A DNA stretch of 64,000 nt, taken from Bdellovibrio sp047344985. GTDB lineage: Bacteria; Bdellovibrionota; Bdellovibrionia; Bdellovibrionales; Bdellovibrionaceae. A program made the translations under genes and the position numbers. The notes below the pieces were generated by a model. It saw only the letters and a program-made list of their open reading frames with translations. It did not search any database and was not told the origin of the DNA. Positions within the stretch are counted from its first letter, which is position 1. Each line of letters starts with the position of its first letter. The stretch lies in assembly GCF_047344985.1 (NCBI RefSeq), contig NZ_CP178861.1, positions 186,001 through 250,000 of the forward strand, written 5' to 3'. Positions 43,895 to 50,423 of the stretch are shown piece after piece.

Positions 43895-45118
43895 ATGGTC
43901 GGAACCACAAACGTAACAAGAATGATTTTGTTTCTTTCGCTGACAGGTTTACTAGCCTGCGCTCGCTCTAACGATTGGCCGAGCCTTGACGAGTCAGGAA
44001 ACGAAACAGCATCGGTTGTCGAGCCTACTCCTGAAACATTGACGGCTCAAAAACTCTTGCTCAGCCAAGCTATGACGGTCCGTTATGAAAAATCCGGCGT
44101 TTTGGAATCCAAAGTCGAACTTCCTGAAGGCACACAAATTGAAGTTCCTGCCAATTACGAAATCAAACATTTGGACTTCCGCAATTCCAGTGGCGGGGTT
44201 GAAAGATCCAGCACAGGTTTCTTATATCCTGTAAAAATTATTTCGGTGGCTTCGCAATATCAGTCTTCATTTCCACAAAGTAAGATTGAAAGCCTTAACC
44301 AAACTCAGGGCGGTCTTTTTATCTTTGCTTCCATTGTCGGAAATCTAGAAGGAACCGAGGGTCATTTTGCCGTTGTCAGTGCCGCGACACCAGGTGCGGG
44401 TTTTTTGAAATACTACAATCTGACGGGAAAGCCGAAGTTTAAATATACGACATCAGTAACGAAGCGTTTCGGCCCTCGTTTGAATAAAAGTGTCGATGCA
44501 AATTCTTTATCACTCGCTGAAAAAGAAAAATGGCAAAGCATTTACAGTGAACTTAAAAAAGCCGTGAACCGCACGGTGGAAACTCCAAAATCTTATTTGA
44601 TGATGGATAAAGCCAAAGCCACACAAGCCTCTATCGATTTTGAGAAAAAAGGAACAATCTCAACAGTGGGAGCGTGGACCATCGCCACTCAAGGCACGGC
44701 GGTTCGTCACGGTTTTGCCAACGTGCCTTGTGCGGAATTTCAGTCAGAACTTTTGCGACAAGCGTATCAGCGCGCGGGCTATCGAGTGACGGATGATTTT
44801 AATAGTTCTAAAGGCAATCCCCTTATTTGGACTAATAGTGCTGCCGTTGTGAATTTCTCAATGGCTCTTTACAAAGCAGGTTGGGTCGCGTGGGATTCCA
44901 CTTTATATCGCCCTCTTGTCGGCGCGTTTTTGATGAATGGATCAGGCTTAACGCCGGGACATACTTATACGTCAGCAAGTGACGACGGCATGATCATCGT
45001 AGACAACGGTGCTCCACAAGGACGTGATCTTAGAAAAACAACAGAGAAAACGATTTCCATCATGTATCAAACGGGAGTGTTTTTCCTTCCTCCGGGGATC
45101 AACCCGCCCGTTTGGTAA
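43895..45118 (+). CDS. Lipoprotein with NlpC/P60-like C-terminal domain
   Basis: 407-residue lipoprotein (lipobox LTGLLACAR). The first 240 mature residues are of unknown fold. The C-terminal 150 look like a papain-type NlpC/P60 or CHAP amidase: VPCAEFQSELLRQAYQRAGYRV (Cys about 279) and LTPGHTYTSASDDGMIIVDNG (His about 355) give Cys-then-His order and spacing of that fold. Most such proteins cut peptidoglycan peptides. Activity here is inferred; the likeness is by pattern and needs a profile search. GAGAGG before ATG 43895 sets the start. Confidence 0.6.
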   Translation: MVGTTNVTRMILFLSLTGLLACARSNDWPSLDESGNETASVVEPTPETLTAQKLLLSQAMTVRYEKSGVLESKVELPEGTQIEVPANYEIKHLDFRNSSGGVERSSTGFLYPVKIISVASQYQSSFPQSKIESLNQTQGGLFIFASIVGNLEGTEGHFAVVSAATPGAGFLKYYNLTGKPKFKYTTSVTKRFGPRLNKSVDANSLSLAEKEKWQSIYSELKKAVNRTVETPKSYLMMDKAKATQASIDFEKKGTISTVGAWTIATQGTAVRHGFANVPCAEFQSELLRQAYQRAGYRVTDDFNSSKGNPLIWTNSAAVVNFSMALYKAGWVAWDSTLYRPLVGAFLMNGSGLTPGHTYTSASDDGMIIVDNGAPQGRDLRKTTEKTISIMYQTGVFFLPPGINPPVW

Positions 45119-45986
45119 GAGTCAGCACATTACCTAGTAAACACAGCAGGACGCCCACAAGAATGTAGGGCGTCCATTTGAAGTTCTCAAAGAAACTCGA
45201 AAGGACAAGTGCAATAACGGGCGAAATCACACTTGTATAAGCGGCCTTTTCTGCGCCAATTTTTCCCGCCAAGGACAGATAAGCGCCAAAGGCAATCACA
45301 GATCCGAATAAAGCCAAATACAAAAGTGCTCCTAAGAATTTTCCCGTCAAAGGAATCGCTAAATTATCACCGTGAACAAGTGCAATGATAAGTGTGAACA
45401 GGCTTCCGTAAAGCATTCCAAAAGTATTCGTAACTACAACGGGAATGCGTAACTGATAACTTTTTTGCGCCACCATATTTCCGGTAGAGGCAGACAGCGT
45501 TGCAAGGAAGCCGACACAAAGGCCTACGATCGTTTGGGAGCTTGGATCAAAATGCAAAATCTCGTTGAGGAAAATAAAGACAATACCAAGACCACCCAGC
45601 AAAGAACCCATGATCACATTTTTTGTAATGGGTTTTTTAAAGAAGATCCGCATGCCAAACATATTGTAGTAAACTAAAGCCGTGAAACTTAATGCTACAA
45701 GGCCTGAGCTGATCATCGTCTCGGCGATATAAGTCAGCATGTAATTGACCGAGAACATGAAAATTCCCTGAGCGGCAAAAAGAAAATGCTCCCGGCGGGA
45801 GTATTTGAGATTTTGTTTTTTAAAGAAACAAAACGCGAAGAGAATTCCCGCTGCGAGTAAAAATCTCCAGAACACCGAAGTCACCGGGGAAGCGGAATCA
45901 ATTTGGAAAGTGATCACCAACCATGTCGAGCCCCAGATCAATGTGCAGATAGAATAGAGAATTAGATTTTCAAATCGGGATGTCAT
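45099..45986 (-). CDS. EamA/DMT-family permease
   Basis: 295 residues, about ten membrane helices in two EamA repeats: first from LYSICTLIWGSTWLVITF, second from GLCVGFLATLSASTGNMVAQK, with the typical final FENFKWTPYILVGVLLCLLGNVL. Drug/metabolite exporters; substrate unknown. Overlaps the lipoprotein gene by 20 bp at the 3' end. Confidence 0.9.
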   Translation of the reverse strand: MTSRFENLILYSICTLIWGSTWLVITFQIDSASPVTSVFWRFLLAAGILFAFCFFKKQNLKYSRREHFLFAAQGIFMFSVNYMLTYIAETMISSGLVALSFTALVYYNMFGMRIFFKKPITKNVIMGSLLGGLGIVFIFLNEILHFDPSSQTIVGLCVGFLATLSASTGNMVAQKSYQLRIPVVVTNTFGMLYGSLFTLIIALVHGDNLAIPLTGKFLGALLYLALFGSVIAFGAYLSLAGKIGAEKAAYTSVISPVIALVLSSFFENFKWTPYILVGVLLCLLGNVLTLTKRAG

Positions 45987-46161
45987 TCGGAGGTCCTGTA
46001 TATATCTTGTTTGTAACAGAGGACAATATGAGGGTCACTTTCTAACTGTGATCTCACAGAATATTCACTGAATCTTATCAAAGAAAATAAAGAATCATGC
46101 TCTTTCTTGAAGAGCGGCGGATAATAATCATGAACCTTCATTGCAAGAAAGGGGGCCCACC

Positions 46162-46335
46162 ATGTTAAGAGCAGCTATAGTCTTTTTTATTATAGCTATC
46201 GTCGCCTTTATCTTTGGAGCCACAGGAATTGCAGGGATGTCGATGGAAATCGGCCGATTGCTCTTGTTGGTATTCTTAGCTTTGGCGGTGGTCAGCTTTC
46301 TCATCAATCTTATGGGGCGAAAGGGGCAGCGGTGA
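46162..46335 (+). CDS. DUF1328/UPF0391 small membrane protein
   Basis: 57 residues with two membrane helices (LRAAIVFFIIAIVAFIFGATGIAG and IGRLLLLVFLALAVVSFLINLMG), matching the DUF1328 family of two-helix proteins near stress genes. ATG 46162 chosen over TTG 46141 because the family begins with MLRAA-like sequence and a GGGGG SD is placed before it. A hairpin GCTCTT / AAGAGC lies at 46099-46115 in the upstream gap. Confidence 0.9.
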   Translation: MLRAAIVFFIIAIVAFIFGATGIAGMSMEIGRLLLLVFLALAVVSFLINLMGRKGQR

Positions 46336-46350
46336 CTATGCCCAAAAACA

Positions 46351-46380
46351 AAAAGCCCCGGGCGTCCGGGGCTTTTTTTA
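46351..46380. terminator. Bidirectional terminator after the DUF1328 gene
   Basis: 11-bp stem AAAAGCCCCGG (46351-46361) / CCGGGGCTTTT (46366-46376), loop GCGT, T-run on the plus strand and A-run on the minus strand; serves the DUF1328 gene and the GcvH-like gene. Confidence 0.9.
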
Positions 46381-46381
46381 A

Positions 46382-46786
46382 TTAATCTTCATCATCTTCG
46401 TAATCGTCGTCTTCATCCTCATCGTCGTCGTCATCATCGTCTTCATCTTCATCCTCATCGTCCATGTCTTCATCAGCTTCAAGGCGGATGAGCCATCCCT
46501 CTTCGTAAGGATCTTCCATAATAATAGACGGATCCTCGACAACTTGGCTGTTCACTTCAATCACAGTTCCAGAAACAGGAGAGTAAATGTCCAATGGACC
46601 GTCGTCTGTTTCTAAAGTACCGATAACGACGTCAGCATCAATTTTTTCCTGTTCAGCAGGAAGCTCAACAGAACTGATCTCTTCAAAGTCCTCAAGTCCA
46701 TCTTCGTTGATACCAATAGTGATGATACCATCTTCCTGGCGGACCCAAAGGTATCCCATAAAATTTCTAACGTCGTCTGATGCCAT
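46382..46786 (-). CDS. GcvH-like lipoyl-fold protein without lipoyl lysine, acidic tail
   Basis: 134 residues. Residues about 10-102 match the glycine cleavage H protein: GYLWVRQEDGIITIGI, DIYSPVSGTVIEVNSQ and DPYEEGWLIRLE. In GcvH the lipoyl lysine lies in ESVKAASDIYAP; here the aligned stretch reads ETDDGPLDIYSP, so the lysine is replaced by Asp. The last about 32 residues are almost all Asp and Glu (EDEDEDDDDDDDEDEDDD), unlike GcvH. It cannot act as a normal lipoyl carrier. It follows glnA by 24 bp, so a link to nitrogen metabolism is plausible but unproven. Confidence 0.8.
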   Translation of the reverse strand: MASDDVRNFMGYLWVRQEDGIITIGINEDGLEDFEEISSVELPAEQEKIDADVVIGTLETDDGPLDIYSPVSGTVIEVNSQVVEDPSIIMEDPYEEGWLIRLEADEDMDDEDEDEDDDDDDDEDEDDDYEDDED

Positions 46787-46810
46787 GTCTTATCCTAAGT
46801 TGTAAGTTTT

Positions 46811-48235
46811 TTAACAATCATAATACAAATGAAATTCGTAGGGAACTGGTCTTTGTTGAACCGGACGAACTTCTTTGTCGATTTTATAGTGAACCCATGT
46901 CTCAATCAAATCTTCACTGAAAACGTCGCCTTTTTTCAAGAAGCTGCAGTTTTCGCGAAGATGATTCAAACTTTCTTCCAAAGTGCCCGGAACAGATGGA
47001 ATCGCCGCCGCTTCTTGCGGAGGAAGTCCATAGATGTCCTTATCAAGTGGATCACCTGGATGAATTTTATTGATGATACCATCAAGACCCGCCATCAAGA
47101 TCGCTGCTTCCGCTAAATAAATGTTGGCACCAGGATCTGGAGTACGGAACTCGATACGTTTTGCTTTCGGATTTGGACCTGAGTTTGGAATACGCATTGC
47201 CGCTGAACGGTTTTTAAAGCTGTAAGCCAATTTCGTCGGAGCTTCAAAACCTGGAACCAAACGTTTATAAGAGTTTGTCGTTGGATTGATGATACCGCAA
47301 AGAGCCGGAGCGTGTTTCAAAACACCGCCGATATAATAAAGAGCCATCTCTGAAAGACCGGCGTATTTATTTCCTGCGAAAAGATTTTTTCCATCTTTCC
47401 ACAAAGACATGTGGATGTGCATTCCAGAACCGTTATCACCGAAAAGTGGTTTTGGCATGAACGTCGCTGTTTTACCATAGCGTTTTGCTACGTTTTTTAC
47501 GATGTATTTGAACCACATCATTTTGTCGCCCATGTTCAGAGCTGTATCAAAGCGGAAGTTGATCTCGCCTTGACCCGCAGACGCTACTTCATGGTGATGA
47601 CGTTCGACTTGCATGCCACATCTTTCAAGCTCCAGGCAGATTTCACTGCGAAGATCTTGTTGAGAGTCTGTTGGCAAAGCCGGGAAGTAACCTTCCTTAG
47701 AGCGGATTTTGTAACCCAAATTCTTTCCGCCCTCGTCGCGTCCTGTATTCCAAGAAGCCTCGTCACTGTCGATCATATAGAAAGCAGAGTTGCTTGTTTG
47801 TTCATAACGAACATCATCAAAGATAAAGAACTCAGCTTCAGGCCCGAAGTAAGCTGTGTCGGCGATTCCTGTGGATTGCATGTAAGCGATCGCTTTTTTA
47901 ACCACTTGGCGAGGATCACGATTGTAAGGTTGCAAAGTTTCCGGCAAGCACACGTCGCAGATCACAGAAAGTGTCGGCACCTGCATGAATGGATCCATCA
48001 TCGCTGTGGCAGGATCTGGCATGATCACCATGTCTGATTCTTCAATCCCTCTCCATCCGCGAATGGAGCTGCCGTCAAATCCGAAACCATTTTCAAAAGT
48101 CTCTTCATTGAGTTGATGCAACGGGACTGTTAAGTGTTGCCAAGTTCCGATCATGTCACAGAACTTGAGATCTACCATCTTTGCGCCTTTTTCATTGGCG
48201 AACTTCAGTACGTCTTTTCCTGTCATTTGGGTCAT
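46811..48235 (-). CDS. glnA: Glutamine synthetase type I
   Basis: 474 residues. Catalytic segments GFDGSSIRGW, GQGEINFRFD, GDNGSGMHIHMSLW and GFEAPTKLAYSFKNRSAA. The adenylylation loop DKDIYGLPPQEAAAIPSVPGTLEE holds the modifiable Tyr (about residue 405), so the enzyme is of the GlnE-regulated GSI-beta type. It makes glutamine from glutamate, ammonia and ATP. GGAGG lies four bases before ATG 48235; a second ATG nine bases on is possible. The PII gene is upstream in the same direction. Confidence 0.97.
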   Translation of the reverse strand: MTQMTGKDVLKFANEKGAKMVDLKFCDMIGTWQHLTVPLHQLNEETFENGFGFDGSSIRGWRGIEESDMVIMPDPATAMMDPFMQVPTLSVICDVCLPETLQPYNRDPRQVVKKAIAYMQSTGIADTAYFGPEAEFFIFDDVRYEQTSNSAFYMIDSDEASWNTGRDEGGKNLGYKIRSKEGYFPALPTDSQQDLRSEICLELERCGMQVERHHHEVASAGQGEINFRFDTALNMGDKMMWFKYIVKNVAKRYGKTATFMPKPLFGDNGSGMHIHMSLWKDGKNLFAGNKYAGLSEMALYYIGGVLKHAPALCGIINPTTNSYKRLVPGFEAPTKLAYSFKNRSAAMRIPNSGPNPKAKRIEFRTPDPGANIYLAEAAILMAGLDGIINKIHPGDPLDKDIYGLPPQEAAAIPSVPGTLEESLNHLRENCSFLKKGDVFSEDLIETWVHYKIDKEVRPVQQRPVPYEFHLYYDC

Positions 48236-48265
48236 GGGGCCTCCGAGCCTTGCTAAAACTTAATT

Positions 48266-48604
48266 CTATAAAGCCTGTTCGTCCTTCTCACCGGTGCGGA
48301 TGCGAAGGGCTGACTCCACAGGAATAACGAAGATTTTTCCGTCACCAATTTTTCCTGTGTGAGCCGTTTTGCGAATGGCTTCCACCGCGCTATCTATAAG
48401 AGCGTCTGGTAAAACCACTTCAATTTTTATTTTTGGGAGAAAATCGACAACGTATTCCGCACCTTTGTAAACTTCAGTGCGACCTTTTTGTCTTCCGAAT
48501 CCACGAACTTCTGAGACAGTGATCCCTTCTACGCCGACCTCAGAGAGAGCATCGACCACATCATCGAGCTTGAAGGGTTTGATAATGGCCTCAATTTTTT
48601 TCAT
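48266..48604 (-). CDS. glnB: Nitrogen regulatory protein PII
   Basis: 112-residue PII signalling protein: T-loop GRQKGRTEVYKGAEYVVDFLPK with Tyr51 for uridylylation, and the B-loop TGKIGDGKIFV. It senses 2-oxoglutarate and ATP and controls GlnE/GlnA activity. The 30-bp gap to glnA suggests one transcript. The upstream region 48605-48852 (248 bp) holds no clear sigma-54 promoter: a TGGCAC at 48783-48778 lacks a GC at the right spacing. Confidence 0.96.
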   Translation of the reverse strand: MKKIEAIIKPFKLDDVVDALSEVGVEGITVSEVRGFGRQKGRTEVYKGAEYVVDFLPKIKIEVVLPDALIDSAVEAIRKTAHTGKIGDGKIFVIPVESALRIRTGEKDEQAL

Positions 48605-48852
48605 TTAACTTCTTCGTGCTAAGGGAAGTCCTAAAACAACTTTTCAAGAGGATAGCAAAGGTCCTGAAGAAAGCAAAAACTGTTAAAGTCATTTGATTTT
48701 TTTAATTTCCAATAACGCGAAACAGTAAGTGTCACCGTTTTGGAAAAAATGACGAAGCCCCCAGAAAGCGGCTTGCGGTGCCATGTGGTTTTTGGTACAC
48801 ACGGGACCTCTTTTTCGGAAAACCTATATTGTTGTCGTGCTCGGGGGGGATA

Positions 48853-49455
48853 ATGACTACAACACGTTTTTTCGTTTACGGATCTTTTTGTGAAGGCATG
48901 GTTCACTTTTCAAAGATCCAAAATTTCGTGGAATCTTCAATATTTGCGCGCGTGAAGGCGACGGCATATCGCCTTAAAGTAGGCTTTCCGGCGATGGTCA
49001 AAGGTGGCTCTGACTTGGTTCCGGGGCAGCTTGTTGAACTCAAAGGTTCCGAACTTTTGCTGGGTCTTTTGGACGAATTTTTTGGCTTCAATCGCCAAGA
49101 TCCAGAGCAGAGCCTTTACTCTAGAGAAGAGATCGAAGTGTTCCCTGAGGGAGCGTCGCAGGCCGTGAAAGCTTGGATTTATTTTTTGAATCCATTAAAA
49201 CTCCCGGTGAATGCGGCGGTGATTCCCGGTGGAGACTGGAAAAAGTCGATCGAGGATCAACCTGTTTTGACGTCAAAATTGACTGAAAAACAAGTGACGT
49301 ACATTCAAAAATTGGGACGCTCAACAGGCCGAGAGATTGTTCCGATTGATCTCACTTTGTATCGTGAGTTGATGAACTTAGAGTTGATCGTCGATAAAGG
49401 TCGTCGTTTGGCTCTCTCAAAATTCGGCCAAGAGGTTTATAAGCATCTTGCCTGA
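48853..49455 (+). CDS. Gamma-glutamylcyclotransferase-like (AIG2/GGCT) protein
   Basis: 200 residues. RFFVYGSFCEGMVHF is the family's substrate loop (YGSL/F), and AVIPGGDW with the C-terminal helix fit a GGCT-like fold. It may act on gamma-glutamyl amino acids or be a structural relative. The second half from about residue 130 (LTEKQVTYIQKLGRSTGREIVPIDL) is an extra helical domain. GGGGGG lies close to ATG 48853. It overlaps trmL by 8 bp, so they are co-translated. Confidence 0.8.
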   Translation: MTTTRFFVYGSFCEGMVHFSKIQNFVESSIFARVKATAYRLKVGFPAMVKGGSDLVPGQLVELKGSELLLGLLDEFFGFNRQDPEQSLYSREEIEVFPEGASQAVKAWIYFLNPLKLPVNAAVIPGGDWKKSIEDQPVLTSKLTEKQVTYIQKLGRSTGREIVPIDLTLYRELMNLELIVDKGRRLALSKFGQEVYKHLA

Positions 49456-49927
49456 GACTCAGAAATTATTCCGCATTGTACTGATTGAGCCCGAGATTCC
49501 TCAAAACACAGGAAACATCGGGCGCACATGTGTGGCCACGAACTGTGAGCTGCACATCGTGGGCAAAATGGGTTTTGAAATCAACGACACCAATCTAAAA
49601 CGCGCGGGTCTTGATTACTGGCCGCATCTGACGTGGTACCGTCACGAAACTTTCGCCGACTGGTGGAAGCAAGTTGAAGATCCTTCCAGAATCTGGCTTT
49701 TCACGACAAAAACAAAACGTACTTATTTTGAACCAGATTATCAACCAGGCGACTGGTTCGTTTTTGGAAAAGAAACGAAGGGACTGGATCCGGATTTGCT
49801 TTTGAAATATCCCAATCAAACTGTGACGATCCCGATGATCGGTGAAGGCGCAAGAAGTTTAAATCTCGCAACAAGTGTTGCCATCGCGGCCTACGAAGGC
49901 GTTAGACAAATCAATTTCGCGAAGTAA
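49448..49927 (+). CDS. trmL: tRNA (cytidine/uridine-34-2'-O)-methyltransferase TrmL
   Basis: 159-residue SPOUT methyltransferase: LIEPEIPQNTGNIGRTC, GKETKGLD and IPMIGEGARSLNLATSVAIAAYEG are diagnostic of TrmL, which methylates the wobble 2'-OH in leucine tRNAs. TTG start at 49448 overlapping the upstream gene. A hairpin at 49961-49994 follows. Confidence 0.93.
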   Translation: MPETQKLFRIVLIEPEIPQNTGNIGRTCVATNCELHIVGKMGFEINDTNLKRAGLDYWPHLTWYRHETFADWWKQVEDPSRIWLFTTKTKRTYFEPDYQPGDWFVFGKETKGLDPDLLLKYPNQTVTIPMIGEGARSLNLATSVAIAAYEGVRQINFAK

Positions 49928-49960
49928 TTTAATAAGATTTTTGCATGGTCTTAAAAATGC

Positions 49961-49994
49961 AAAAGCGAATCAGGCCTTTGCCAGACTCGCTTTT
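49961..49994. terminator. Long imperfect hairpin after trmL
   Basis: AAAAGCGA (49961-49968) pairs with TCGCTTTT (49987-49994); inner TC/GA and GGC/GCC pairs with two mismatches; loop CTTT. A and T at the outer ends suit termination on either strand. Confidence 0.65.
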
Positions 49995-50001
49995 GGTGGA
50001 T

Positions 50002-50026
50002 CTCCTGTCCGAAAACTTACAGGAGG
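50002..50026 (+). promoter_or_regulatory. Hairpin that sequesters the Shine-Dalgarno of a micro-ORF
   Basis: CTCCTGT 50002-50008 is the exact reverse complement of ACAGGAG 50019-50025; loop of 10 nt. AGGAGG (50021-50026), the SD of the 36-aa gene at 50033, lies in the right arm. The direct repeat TGTCCGA flanks it (50007-50013 and 50028-50034, about). Confidence 0.65.
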
Positions 50027-50032
50027 TGTCCG

Positions 50033-50143
50033 ATGCGTAAAAGACAGTACTTACGTATTCGACGCGTTTTAAAGATTACTAAAGGTCTTTTGATCGTCAT
50101 TCTTCTAATCTTGACGATGGTCTCAAAGTTCAAGGCTCTTTAA
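50033..50143 (+). CDS. 36-aa cationic single-helix membrane peptide
   Basis: Short gene, ATG 50033 to TAA 50141-50143, with a near-perfect AGGAGGTG Shine-Dalgarno five bases upstream. The product begins MRKRQYLRIRRVLKITKG (ten basic residues) and then has one helix LLIVILLILTMV and the end SKFKAL. The codon pattern and SD support translation. It looks like a type I toxin, leader or small membrane protein; nothing shows which. No known family recognised. Confidence 0.6.
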   Translation: MRKRQYLRIRRVLKITKGLLIVILLILTMVSKFKAL

Positions 50144-50423
50144 TTCAAACCTCCAACAAGTAACGAGCACAGTCCAGGGACTAGTGACTGAGATGCGGAC
50201 TGTTTAATCCGATAGGAGTTGAAACACGGATGAGTCTGGTGAGGGCGCCTATAAATTCAATGCGTAACTTGTATTCGTATTTGAGTTCGTCAAGGTGAGC
50301 TTCGCACGAATTTCGTCTTTGGTCCTGAAATTCAATTTCTCGAATGAAATCGAGTTAATGACGCGACTAGAAATCACCCCTTTGCTTGTCGCTGGCAGGT
50401 CTTTCAGTCTATCCTCATAGGCT
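50144..50423. other. Gap before secA with an inverted repeat
   Basis: 280 bp without a recognisable gene. ACAGTCC 50169-50175 and GGACTGT 50197-50203 form a 7-bp inverted repeat just after the micro-ORF. I see no firm promoter, though secA must start its transcript somewhere here. Confidence 0.4.

Noticed and set aside
47411..48037. Long open frame antisense to glnA
   Set aside because: Shadow of a highly conserved glnA; no start signal or family match.
48778..48783. TGGCAC on the minus strand, possible -24 element of a sigma-54 promoter for glnB
   Set aside because: GC is not at the -12 spacing (one base off), so it does not fit the strict GG-N10-GC rule.
48631..48906. 91-codon minus-strand ORF upstream of glnB
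   Set aside because: Covers the intergenic gap and the start of the GGCT gene; composition and lack of SD point to chance.
49875..50072. 65-codon plus-strand ORF over the trmL end
   Set aside because: Overlaps trmL out of frame and the SD hairpin; no family match.
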